64,000 nucleotides of DNA from Catellatospora tritici (lineage in GTDB: Bacteria > Actinomycetota > Actinomycetes > Mycobacteriales > Micromonosporaceae). Below are positions 36,567 through 44,475 of this stretch, in pieces. Numbering within the stretch: position 1 is the first letter of the stretch; every line of letters starts with the position of its first letter. The notes under the pieces are model-generated. The model had not been told where the DNA came from, searched no databases, and saw nothing but the letters and a program-made list of their open reading frames with translations. Location of the stretch: assembly GCF_019083965.1 (NCBI RefSeq), contig NZ_JAHRCY010000015.1, forward strand, positions 62,001 to 126,000, read 5' to 3'. Position numbers and translations under genes: made by a program.

Positions 36567-37571
36567 TCATTCGGAGCTGAAAGCCGCGTCGAAGGAGGCG
36601 GTGGGCGGATCGAAGAGCAGATTTCGTACGAAGGTGAGCGCCTGCGGCGCCCCGACCAGCCGGTCCATGCCCGCGTCCTCCCATTCGATCGAGATGGGGC
36701 CGGCGTAGCCGATGGCGTTCAGCGCGCGGAAGCAGTCCTCCCACGGCACGTCGCCGTGGCCGGTGGAGACGAAGTCCCAGCCCCGGCGCAGGTCGGCCCA
36801 GGGCAGGTGCGAGGACAGGATGCCGCGGCGGCCGTCGCCCATGCGCACCTTGGTGTCCTTGCAGTCCACGTGGTAGATCCGGTCGGCGAAGTCGAGGATG
36901 AACCCGACCGGGTCGCAGCCCTGCCACACCATGTGCGAGGGGTCCCAGTTCAGCCCGAACGCGGGACGGTGGCCGATGGCCTCCAGGGTGCGCTTCGTCG
37001 TGTGGTAGTCGTACGCGATCTCGCTGGGGTGCACCTCGTGCGCGAAGCGCACGCCGACGGAGTCGTACACGTCGAGGATGGGGTGCCAGCGGTCGGCGAA
37101 CTCGGCGTACCCGGCGTCCACCATGGATGCGGACACCGGCGGGAACATCGCTACGTAGTGCCAGATCGGGGAACCGGTGAAGCCCACCACCGTGTTCACG
37201 CCGAGCTTGGCGGCGGCGCGGGCTGTGTCGGCCATCTCCTGCGCGGCGCGCTGGCGCACGCCCTCGGGCGAGCCGTCGCCCCAGATCCGCGACGGCAGGA
37301 TGCCCTTGTGCCGCTCGTCGATCGGGTTGTCGCAGACCGCCTGGCCGACCAGGTGGTTGGAGATCGCGAAGACGCTCAGGCCGTACTTGTCGAGCTGGTC
37401 GCGCTTGCGCTGGACGTAGGTCTCGTCGGACAGGGCCTTGTCGACCTCGAAGTGGTCGCCCCAGCAGGCGATCTCCAGTCCGTCGTAGCCCCACTCCGAC
37501 GCCAGCCGACAGACCTCCTCGAACGGCAGGTCGGCCCACTGGCCGGTGAACAGGGTGATGGGTCGTGGCAT
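36567..37571 (-). CDS. Sugar phosphate isomerase/epimerase-like TIM-barrel protein
   Basis: 334-residue xylose-isomerase-like TIM barrel (AP endonuclease family 2 superfamily). Motifs: WGYDGLEIACWGDHFEVD (26-43), GVRFAHEVHPSEIAYDYH with a metal-ligand Glu/His, LNWDPSHMVWQG and YHVDCKDTKV, and WEDAGMD near the end with another Glu. Metal-dependent isomerase, epimerase or, in related 3-keto-glycoside routes, beta-eliminase are possible. It follows the Gfo/Idh oxidoreductase; hairpin 37640-37672 lies between them, so expression may be partly separate. ATG 37571 has GGAG. Confidence 0.88.
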   Translation of the reverse strand: MPRPITLFTGQWADLPFEEVCRLASEWGYDGLEIACWGDHFEVDKALSDETYVQRKRDQLDKYGLSVFAISNHLVGQAVCDNPIDERHKGILPSRIWGDGSPEGVRQRAAQEMADTARAAAKLGVNTVVGFTGSPIWHYVAMFPPVSASMVDAGYAEFADRWHPILDVYDSVGVRFAHEVHPSEIAYDYHTTKRTLEAIGHRPAFGLNWDPSHMVWQGCDPVGFILDFADRIYHVDCKDTKVRMGDGRRGILSSHLPWADLRRGWDFVSTGHGDVPWEDCFRALNAIGYAGPISIEWEDAGMDRLVGAPQALTFVRNLLFDPPTASFDAAFSSE

Positions 37572-37639
37572 CAGTCGTGCTCCGTTCGGGCGGGGACGAA
37601 GGGATGGTGCGCGAACGTGCTAGCTAATGGGAAGGTGAC

Positions 37640-37672
37640 GGGACCCGGCCGGTCGGCGTCCGGCCGGGCCCC
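37640..37672 (-). terminator. GC-rich hairpin between oxidoreductase and isomerase genes
   Basis: GGGACCCGGCCGG (37640-37652) pairs with CCGGCCGGGCCCC (37660-37672) with one A-C mismatch and seven-base loop. Directly past the oxidoreductase stop. It may attenuate rather than stop transcription. Confidence 0.6.
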
Positions 37673-37679
37673 GCCACGT

Positions 37680-38870
37680 CTATGCGCCGAGCGGGTCCAC
37701 CGGAGTCCAGGTGGAGCCCGCGTCGGCGGAGCGCTGCACCGCGTCGAGCACCAACTGCACGCCCAGCGCGTCGGTGAACGACGGAGCCGGGTCGGTCCCG
37801 TCGGCGATCGCCTGCACGAAGTCGCGCATCTGGTGGGTGAAGGAGTGCTCGTACCCGATGATGTGGCCGGGCGGCCACCACGCCGACAGGTACGGGTGCT
37901 CCGGCTCGGTGACCAGGATCCGGGTGAAGCCCTGCTCGGCCCCGGGCCGGTCGTTGTCGTAGAACTCCAGCTCGTTGAGGCGTTCCAGGTCGAACACCAG
38001 CGAACCCCGCGAGCCGTTGATCTCGACCCGCAGCGCGTTCTTGCGCCCGGTCGCGAAGCGGCTCGCCTCGTACGTCGCGATGGCCCCGCCGGACAGCCGC
38101 GCCGTGAAGATCGCGGCGTCGTCCACGGTGACCTTCCCGAGCGCACCGCCGGACGAGGAGGCAGCCAGCCCGCTGGCCTCCCCCGGCAGCGGGCGCTCGG
38201 AGATGAAGGTCTCGGTCACCGCGCTGACGCCGGCGATCCGCTGGCCCGTCACGTACTGGGTCAGGTCGATGATGTGCGCGCCGATGTCGCCCAGCGCGCC
38301 CGACCCGGCCCGTTCCCGCTGCAACCGCCAGACCAGCGGGAACTCCGGATCGATGATCCAGTCCTGCAGGTAGACGGCGCGTACGTGCCGGATGGTGCCG
38401 AGTCGTCCGGCCTCGACCATCTGCCGCATCAACGTCACCGCCGGAACCCGGCGGTAGTTGAACCCGCAGATGGTGCGTACGCCCTGCGCCCGCGCCGCGT
38501 CCGCGGCCGCGACCATCGCCCTCGCCTCGGCCACCGTGTTGGCCAGGGGCTTCTCGCACAGCACGTGCTTACCGGCGGCGAGGGCGGCGATCGCGATCTC
38601 GGCATGGCTGTCGCCCGGGGTGCAGACGTCGATCACGTCGATGTCGTCCCGCGCGATCAGCTCGCGCCAGTCCGTGACGTGGTCGTCCCAGCCCAGGCGG
38701 GCGGCGGCGGCGGCGACCTTCTCCTGGTCGCGGCCGCACACCGCCGCCATCCGGACCCGCAGCGGCAGGTCGAAGACGCGGTTCACGGTGCGCCACGCCT
38801 GTGAGTGCGCGGCGCCCATGAAGGCGTAGCCGACCATGCCGACCCGCAGTTGTCTGTCTGAAGTGGACAC
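37680..38870 (-). CDS. Gfo/Idh/MocA family NAD(P)-dependent sugar oxidoreductase
   Basis: 396 residues. N-terminal Rossmann motif VGMVGYAFMGAAHSQAW, then IDVIDVCTPGDSHAEIAIAAL, the conserved EKPL (HVLCEKPLANT) containing the catalytic Lys, and the C-terminal substrate barrel with GDIGAHIIDLTQYVTG (Asp/His). Oxidises a sugar, inositol or glycoside hydroxyl. Start GTG 38870 has AAGGAG. Follows the substrate-binding-protein gene by 57 bases on the same strand, so it acts on what the ABC transporter brings in. Substrate not identifiable; scyllo/myo-inositol, glucosides or 3-keto-sugar formation are family possibilities. Confidence 0.92.
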   Translation of the reverse strand: MSTSDRQLRVGMVGYAFMGAAHSQAWRTVNRVFDLPLRVRMAAVCGRDQEKVAAAAARLGWDDHVTDWRELIARDDIDVIDVCTPGDSHAEIAIAALAAGKHVLCEKPLANTVAEARAMVAAADAARAQGVRTICGFNYRRVPAVTLMRQMVEAGRLGTIRHVRAVYLQDWIIDPEFPLVWRLQRERAGSGALGDIGAHIIDLTQYVTGQRIAGVSAVTETFISERPLPGEASGLAASSSGGALGKVTVDDAAIFTARLSGGAIATYEASRFATGRKNALRVEINGSRGSLVFDLERLNELEFYDNDRPGAEQGFTRILVTEPEHPYLSAWWPPGHIIGYEHSFTHQMRDFVQAIADGTDPAPSFTDALGVQLVLDAVQRSADAGSTWTPVDPLGA

Positions 38871-38927
38871 GGGTTGGGGCTCCTTATTCCTTCAGGCTGT
38901 GTTTCAGTCAGAACGCGGCAGCTTCGA

Positions 38928-39983
38928 TCAGAAGCCGAGCTTGAGGTACGAGCTCGCGTTCTCCTTGGTGATCGTCTCCGAGGCGAGGATGATCTCCTTC
39001 GGCACCGCGAGCTCGACCAGGTCGGCCATGCCGCGGCCCTGGCCCAGCAGGCGGGCCAGCGAGATCGCCGACGACGCCATGGACGGGCTGTAGGTGACCG
39101 TCGCCTTGAGCACGGTGTTGTCGGCGGCGATGTCCTGGATCGCCTTCAGCGAACCCGCGCCGCCGACCATGAAGAACTCGCTGCGGTTGGCCGCCTTGAT
39201 CGCGGCCAGCACGCCGATGCCCTGGTCGTCGTCGTGGTTCCAGATCGCGTCGATCTTCGGCAGCGCCTGCAGCATGTTCGCCGCCTCGGCCTGGCCGGAG
39301 TCGGCGGTGAACCGGGCCGCGCGCCGGTTGGCGACGGTGAAGCCGTAGGTCTTCAGCGCCGCCGCGAAGCCCTGGCTGCGCTCCTGGGTCAGCTCCAGCT
39401 CGTCCATGCCGGCGATCTCGCCGATGACCGGGCTGGCGATGCTCTTCGCCTTGAGCGCCTTGCCGATGTAGTGACCGGCGGCCACGCCCATGCCGTAGTT
39501 GTCGCCCTTGATCTGCAGGCGGTACGCCAGCGCGTCCGGGAAGGCGCGGTCCAGGTTGACGACCGGGATACCGGCCTCCATCGCCTTGAGGCCGAACGCG
39601 TTCAGCTCCTTGCCGTCGTGCGGCAGCAGCACGATCACGTCGGGCTTCTCGGCGATCAGGGTGTCGAGCGCGGCACGCTGGGCGGCCGCGTCCTTGCCCG
39701 CCTCGACCTGCTTGAACGTCACGTCCGGGTACGCCTTGGCCTGCGCCTTGGCGTTGTTGGTGATCGCGGCGATCCAGCCGTGGTCGGCGGCCGGGGCGGA
39801 GAAGCCGATGGTGACGGCCTTGCCCGCGGCGGCGTTCGGGTTGGTGGTGTCGGCGCCCTTGGTCTGCGCCGCGGTGGGCGGCGCCTCGTTGCTGGTGCAG
39901 GCAGCGAGAAGGGCACCGGCGCCGACCGCGCCCGCGCCGAGGAACAGGCGGCGGCGGGACAGGTCGGGGTTCTGCTTGGTCAT
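38928..39983 (-). CDS. Sugar ABC transporter substrate-binding lipoprotein (RbsB-like)
   Basis: 351 residues. Twin-arginine-like SRRRLFLGAGAVGAGALLAAC (residues 9-29) with lipobox LLAAC gives a membrane-anchored lipoprotein. The mature part is a LacI-type periplasmic-binding fold (AVTIGFSAPAADHGWIAAITNNAKAQ, LIAEKPDVIVLLPHDGKEL, GIPVVNLDRAF, DAIWNHDDDQGIGVLAAIKAA), as in ribose, xylose or inositol binding proteins. ATG 39983 has AGGAGGT seven bases upstream. Third gene of the operon, separated from the permease by 107 bases containing a hairpin, which may balance expression in favour of the binding protein. Confidence 0.94.
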   Translation of the reverse strand: MTKQNPDLSRRRLFLGAGAVGAGALLAACTSNEAPPTAAQTKGADTTNPNAAAGKAVTIGFSAPAADHGWIAAITNNAKAQAKAYPDVTFKQVEAGKDAAAQRAALDTLIAEKPDVIVLLPHDGKELNAFGLKAMEAGIPVVNLDRAFPDALAYRLQIKGDNYGMGVAAGHYIGKALKAKSIASPVIGEIAGMDELELTQERSQGFAAALKTYGFTVANRRAARFTADSGQAEAANMLQALPKIDAIWNHDDDQGIGVLAAIKAANRSEFFMVGGAGSLKAIQDIAADNTVLKATVTYSPSMASSAISLARLLGQGRGMADLVELAVPKEIILASETITKENASSYLKLGF

Positions 39984-40021
39984 TACGACCTCCTGGTCGT
40001 CACGAGGGTGTGTTCGGTCAA

Positions 40022-40045
40022 GCGGCTGTCGCACGCGACAGTCGC
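40022..40045 (-). promoter_or_regulatory. Intercistronic hairpin between permease and binding-protein genes
   Basis: GCGGCTGTCGC (40022-40032) and GCGACAGTCGC (40035-40045) are inverted (one G-U pair), giving about nine stable pairs. Such hairpins between transporter cistrons often stabilise or terminate mRNA; effect here is inferred. Confidence 0.5.
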
Positions 40046-40090
40046 CCCAGGTGGAGCAGGGTGAGCGGGTTCTGTTTGCGGGATGGATCG

Positions 40091-41131
40091 CTATGGAGCG
40101 GGTGTTGCCACAGCCGCCTCGGGCGGCGCGCCCGCACGGGTCAAGCCGTGTCTGCGGGCGAACTGGGTGACAGAGGCGAACCGCAACTGCTGGATCAGGA
40201 CGGCGGTCACGATGATCGCGCCCTTGACCATGTTCTGGACCTCGGTGGGCAGGTTGGCGATGGCGAACAGGTTGGTGATCGCGGAGAACACGATCACGCC
40301 GAACAGCGAGCCGACGATGGTGCCGCGCCCGCCCGAGAGCAGGGTGCCGCCGATGATCGCCGCGGCGATCGCGTCGAGTTCGTACAGGTCGGCCGCTGCC
40401 GCCTGGGCCGAGGTGGCGAGGGAGGTGAGCATGATGGCGGCGATGCCGGCGCACAGGCCGGACAGCGCGTACAGGGCCAGGGTGTGCCCGCGGACGTTGA
40501 TGCCCGCCAGCCGGGCCGCCTCGGGGTTGCCGCCGACGGCGATGGTGCGCCGCCCGAAGGTGGTGCGGTTGAGCAGCACCCAGCCCAGGGCCGCCACCAC
40601 CAGCAGCATGATCACGAGCATCGGGATGCCCACGATGCGGGTGGTCGCGATGCTGTTGATGAAGGCGTCGTTGGAGATCTGGGTCTGCTTGCCGGAGATC
40701 TGCGCGGCCAGGCCGCGGGCGGCGACCAGCATCGCCAGGGTGGCGATGAAGGGCACCAGTTTGCCGTACGCGACGAGCAGGCCGTTGACCGCGCCCGCGC
40801 CGACCCCGACGGCGAGCGCCGTGAAGATCATGCCGACGGTGCCGTAGCTCTGCGTGGCGTAGGTGGTGGCCCACACCCCGCACAGCGCGATCAGCGCGCC
40901 GACGGACAGGTCGATGCCACCACCGATGATCACGAACGTCATGCCGATGGCCACCACGCCGACGGCCGCGGCCTGCGTCATGATCACGAGTAGGTTGTTG
41001 ACCACCCACTTGGGGTCGCCGTAAAGCTCGGGCCGGATGAACGCGCCGATGGCGAACAGCGCCAGCAGCACTCCGACCAGCCCGAGGTTGCGCCGCAGCG
41101 GCTCCCGGGCCTCATCTCTCCACCAGCTCAC
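40091..41131 (-). CDS. Sugar ABC transporter permease (RbsC family)
   Basis: 346-residue integral membrane protein with about ten hydrophobic segments (LGLVGVLLALFAIGAFI, NLLVIMTQAAAVGVVAIGMTFVII near the N-terminus, AIAAAIIGGTLLSGGRGTIVGS toward the C-terminus). The latter is the RbsC-type EAA-like segment. It exports nothing and imports sugar with the neighbouring ATPase and binding protein. GTG 41131 overlaps the ATPase stop (GTGA), so they are translationally coupled. Confidence 0.94.
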   Translation of the reverse strand: MSWWRDEAREPLRRNLGLVGVLLALFAIGAFIRPELYGDPKWVVNNLLVIMTQAAAVGVVAIGMTFVIIGGGIDLSVGALIALCGVWATTYATQSYGTVGMIFTALAVGVGAGAVNGLLVAYGKLVPFIATLAMLVAARGLAAQISGKQTQISNDAFINSIATTRIVGIPMLVIMLLVVAALGWVLLNRTTFGRRTIAVGGNPEAARLAGINVRGHTLALYALSGLCAGIAAIMLTSLATSAQAAAADLYELDAIAAAIIGGTLLSGGRGTIVGSLFGVIVFSAITNLFAIANLPTEVQNMVKGAIIVTAVLIQQLRFASVTQFARRHGLTRAGAPPEAAVATPAP

Positions 41132-42705
41132 GACTGCTCCTCAGTACGTTCGTCAGTGGCGGTGAGCGAGCCCGCCATCACGAGATCGAGAACGTCTTCC
41201 TCGGCCAGGCCCTCGGCGGGAGCCGTGTGCACGACCCGGCCCTCCCGCATCACCAGCACCCGGTCCGACAACCCGAGCACCTCGGGCACCTCACTGGAGA
41301 CCAGCAGCACGCCGACACCCTGGTCGGCCAAGCGCCGGATCACCTGGTACAGCTCCGCCCGCGCGCCCACGTCGACGCCCCGGGTGGGCTCGTCCAGCAG
41401 CAGCAGCCGGGTGCCGCCGAGCAGCCAGCGCCCGACCACCACCTTCTGCTGGTTGCCGCCGGACAGGGTGCGCACGGCCCGCCGCACGTCGCGCGGGCGC
41501 AGCTCCAGCAGGTCGGCGACCTTCATCGCCTCGGCCTGCTCGCGCCCGGCGTCGGTGAATCCGGCGGTGGCGAACCCGCTGAACGTCGTCAGCGTCATGT
41601 TGCGGTAGATCGGCTCGCCCAGCAGCAGCGCCTGGCTCTTGCGCTCCTCGGGCGCCATGCCGAGGCCGGCCCGCACCGCCGCGGCGACATTGCCGGGGGG
41701 CAGCGGGCGCCCGTCCACGGCCACCGTCCCGGCATCGGGCGTACGCGCCCCGAACACCGTCTCCAGCAGCTCCGAGCGCCCCGAGCCGACCAGCCCGGCG
41801 ATGCCCACGATCTCCCCGGCGCGCACGTCGAGGTCGATGTCGGCGAACTCGCCGGTGCGGCCCAGCCCCTTCACCTCCAGCAGCTTCTCGCCGGGCGCCT
41901 GCTGGGCCCGGGGCGGGAAGACGTACTCGATGGAACGGCCGGTCATCCGGCTGACCAGGTCCCGGGTCGGGGTGGTGCGCGCGGGCAGGTTCACCGCGGA
42001 GGTGCGCCCGTCCTTGAGCACGGTGACCCGGTCGCCGATCTCGCGGATCTCCTCCAGCCGGTGCGAGATGTAGACCACCGCGATGCCCTGGGCGGTCAGC
42101 TCCCGGATGATCCGGAACAGGTTGCCGACCTCGTCGTGGGCCAGCACCGCGCTGGGCTCGTCCATGATGATCAGCTTGGCCTCGTGCGACAGGGCGCGGG
42201 CCATGCTGACGATCTGCTTGCCCGCCGCGGGCAGTGACCGGACCAGCCGGTGCGCGGGGATCTCCCCGTGCCCGAGCCGTGCCAGCAGTTCCCGGGTCTG
42301 CCGAGCGGCCGTCCCTCGCTGCACGAAGCCGAAACTGCGCGGCTCGTGTCCGAGGTAGACGTTCTCGGCGACGCTCAGGTAGTCGACGAGGTCGAGCTCC
42401 TGGTAGATGGTGGCGATCCCGGCCTTCATGGCCGCCTGCGGCGAACCGAACGACACCTGCTCGCCCAGCCACTCGACCTGGCCCTCGTCGGGGCGGTGCA
42501 CCCCGGCCAGCACCTTGATCAGGGTGGACTTGCCCGCGCCGTTCTGGCCCAGCAGGCAGTGCACCTCACCGGCGCGCACCTCGAGCTCGACGCCGTCGAG
42601 CGCGCGCACCCCCGGGAAGGTCTTGACCACGCCGGACAGGCGCAGCACCACCTCGCCGGCCTCCTGCGCGCCCGCCGCGGGCGCGTCCATCAGCAGCTCG
42701 CTCAT
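41128..42705 (-). CDS. Sugar ABC transporter ATP-binding protein (RbsA/MglA family, two ABC domains)
   Basis: 525 residues with two nucleotide-binding domains. Domain 1: Walker A GQNGAGKST, Q-loop YQELDLV, degenerate signature SLPAAGKQ and Walker B IIMDEPSAVL. Domain 2: degenerate Walker A GLVGSGRSE, intact signature LSGGNQQKVVV and Walker B LLLLDEPTRGVD. This asymmetry is usual for the family. ATG 42705 is the first plausible start; the longer frame upstream overlaps the ROK gene. Coupled to the permease downstream and 43 bases after ROK. Confidence 0.95.
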   Translation of the reverse strand: MSELLMDAPAAGAQEAGEVVLRLSGVVKTFPGVRALDGVELEVRAGEVHCLLGQNGAGKSTLIKVLAGVHRPDEGQVEWLGEQVSFGSPQAAMKAGIATIYQELDLVDYLSVAENVYLGHEPRSFGFVQRGTAARQTRELLARLGHGEIPAHRLVRSLPAAGKQIVSMARALSHEAKLIIMDEPSAVLAHDEVGNLFRIIRELTAQGIAVVYISHRLEEIREIGDRVTVLKDGRTSAVNLPARTTPTRDLVSRMTGRSIEYVFPPRAQQAPGEKLLEVKGLGRTGEFADIDLDVRAGEIVGIAGLVGSGRSELLETVFGARTPDAGTVAVDGRPLPPGNVAAAVRAGLGMAPEERKSQALLLGEPIYRNMTLTTFSGFATAGFTDAGREQAEAMKVADLLELRPRDVRRAVRTLSGGNQQKVVVGRWLLGGTRLLLLDEPTRGVDVGARAELYQVIRRLADQGVGVLLVSSEVPEVLGLSDRVLVMREGRVVHTAPAEGLAEEDVLDLVMAGSLTATDERTEEQS

Positions 42706-42748
42706 GCCAGCTCCTCGCTCGCCCGCCGCGCGGTCTCCGCCTGGATGT

Positions 42749-43939
42749 TCATGACGCCTGCTCGAAGGCGATCTCGCTGGCCAGCACCGCGGCACCGGCG
42801 ACACCGGCACGCGGGCCCAGCTCCGACAGCACCAGCGGCAGGTTGCCGGTGGCCAGCGGCAGCGAGCGCCGGTACACCACGCTGCGGATCTCCGCGAGCA
42901 TGATGTGCCCGAGCTGCGCCAGGCCGCCACCGATGACGATCATCGACGGGTTCACGAAGCTGACCAGCCCGGCCAGCACCGTGCCGACCCGCCGTCCGCC
43001 GTCGCGGATCAGCTGCACGCAGGTGACGTCGCCCTCGACCGCGCCGACCGCGACGTCCATCGCGGTGACCACACCGTGCTGGGCCAGGCGTTCGGCCAGC
43101 GCCGGGGAGGCGCCGGAGCGGGCGGCGGCGGTGGCCTCGCGGGCCAGCGCGGCGCCGCTGAACACGGCCTCCAGGCAGCCGATGTTGCCGCAGGTGCAGA
43201 CCGGGCCGTTCGCGTCGACCTGGATGTGGCCGATGTCGCCCGCGCAGCCGTCGGTGCCCCGGTAGACCTCGCCGGACAGGAAGATGCCGCAGCCGATGCC
43301 GGTGCCGATCTTCAGGAACAGGTAGTTGTCGACGGAGTGGGCCACACCGCCGTGCCGCTCCCCCACCGCCATGATGTTCACGTCGTTGTCGACCACGGCC
43401 GGGCACCCGTGCTCGCGCGTGAGCAGCTCACGCACGGGGTATCGGTCCCAGCCGGGCATTATCGGCGGGGAGACGGGCACGCCGTCGCGGAAGCTGACCG
43501 GGCCGGGCACGCCGATGCCGATGCCGTCCAGGTGCGTGAACGCACCCTCCACCTTGGCCTTGGCGAGCAGCTCGTTGACCCGCTGCAGGATCACCTTCGG
43601 ACCGCTGCGGATGTCGGCGACCTCGCTGTAGTGCGCCACCGGCTCCAGCCGCCCGTTGGTCACCTCGACGTCGATCGAGGTGGCGCCCAGGTCGACCCCG
43701 GCGAAGCGCATGCCCGGGTTGAGTTCGACCAGGGTCGAGCGGCGCCCGCCGCGCGACTCAGCCGGACCGGCCTCGGCGACCTGACCTCCGGTGACGAGCC
43801 GGTCCAGCTCGGCCAGCAGGCGCGGTCGCGGGATGTCGAGGCGGTCGGCCAGCTCCGCGCGCGAGAGCGCGCCCTCGTCGCGCAGCAGCCGCAACACGCG
43901 CACGTGCAGCGGATCCCAGAGCGCTCGGGCGAGGCTCAT
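42749..43939 (-). CDS. ROK-family transcriptional regulator
   Basis: 396 residues. An N-terminal MarR/IclR-like winged HTH (WDPLHVRVLRLLRDEGALSRAELADRLDIPRPRLLAEL) is joined to a sugar-kinase fold with the ROK signatures AGVDLGATSIDVEV, VPGPVSFRDGVP, DNDVNIMAVGE and the zinc motif CTCGNIGCLE. The kinase catalytic residues are typical of regulators such as XylR/NagC; activity is unknown. ATG 43939 is preferred over an upstream GTG because GAGAGGTGG lies just before it. First gene of the sugar operon; the palindrome at 44040-44065 is probably its operator, with the imported sugar as inducer. Confidence 0.93.
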   Translation of the reverse strand: MSLARALWDPLHVRVLRLLRDEGALSRAELADRLDIPRPRLLAELDRLVTGGQVAEAGPAESRGGRRSTLVELNPGMRFAGVDLGATSIDVEVTNGRLEPVAHYSEVADIRSGPKVILQRVNELLAKAKVEGAFTHLDGIGIGVPGPVSFRDGVPVSPPIMPGWDRYPVRELLTREHGCPAVVDNDVNIMAVGERHGGVAHSVDNYLFLKIGTGIGCGIFLSGEVYRGTDGCAGDIGHIQVDANGPVCTCGNIGCLEAVFSGAALAREATAAARSGASPALAERLAQHGVVTAMDVAVGAVEGDVTCVQLIRDGGRRVGTVLAGLVSFVNPSMIVIGGGLAQLGHIMLAEIRSVVYRRSLPLATGNLPLVLSELGPRAGVAGAAVLASEIAFEQAS

Positions 43940-44039
43940 CCGGCCACCTCTCACCTGTTCGGAGGACTACGAATGTGTTGTGTCGCACAGGTTACGAGCT
44001 TTCGCCGAGCCAGTCCATAGCTTCTACCCGATTCTTCGT

Positions 44040-44065
44040 AACTTTTGTTTGATCATTCAGAAGTT
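44040..44065. promoter_or_regulatory. 26-bp palindrome upstream of the ROK gene, candidate operator
   Basis: Arms AACTTTTGTTTGA (44040-44052) and TCATTCAGAAGTT (44053-44065) match at 10 of 13 positions about a TGATCA centre. AT-rich in a GC-rich genome and 100 bases before the ROK start, so it is a good autoregulation site. A second short repeat (ACGTTGATC/GATCAACGT, 44083-44109) follows. Confidence 0.6.
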
Positions 44066-44082
44066 CAAGAGATGCCACCAGA

Positions 44083-44109
44083 ACGTTGATCTTCAATGGT
44101 GATCAACGT
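44083..44109. repeat. Short inverted repeat near the ROK operator
   Basis: ACGTTGATC (44083-44091) and GATCAACGT (44101-44109), nine perfect pairs and a nine-base gap. Position, just upstream of the operator palindrome, is consistent with a second binding site or a divergent transcript start; no gene is present on + there. Confidence 0.4.
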
Positions 44110-44195
44110 CGTTTCTCGTCAAGGCTCTGGCCTGCTCGAATATCCGGCCAACCAATGTCAGGCCACGAGTTGGCAGGAAAGTGTCCAGCTCCCGC

Positions 44196-44408
44196 AAAGA
44201 TCCGCGACGGCGGTCGGACGGTATCGGCGCGGCCAAGGTTTTGCCCGGCGGGCCGCCCGCTCGGGCGGAAATCCGGCCCTCCGCCCAGAAAGTCCGGGCT
44301 CGCACACCCACCCGGACCGCGGACGGTGATCTCCTCAGGAAGATCGCCGTCCGCGGTCAAAAGGTCCGCGCAGGACACACGGTTCGACCGCAGACGGCGA
44401 TCACCGGG
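44196..44408. repeat. Family-C repeat cluster (C2)
   Basis: Forward half-units GACCGCGGACGGTGATC (44315-) and GACCGCAGACGGCGATCACC (44386-44407), and an inverted half AGATCGCCGTCCGCGGTC (44341-44358), give a 15-bp perfect-but-one stem 44317-44331 with 44342-44356. A degenerate inverted half AAAGATCCGCGACGGCGGTC lies at 44196-44215. No coding frame is supported in 43970-44475. Confidence 0.7.
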
Positions 44409-44475
44409 TAGATGAAAGCGGCCTGCGGACCTGGATGCGGGCTCGGAGGTGCTGGGCGGGGCCGCGCTGGCGAGG

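Noticed and set aside
44093..44415. Several short open frames on both strands
   Set aside because: They only translate the family-C hairpin region, have no ribosome sites and no resemblance to known proteins.
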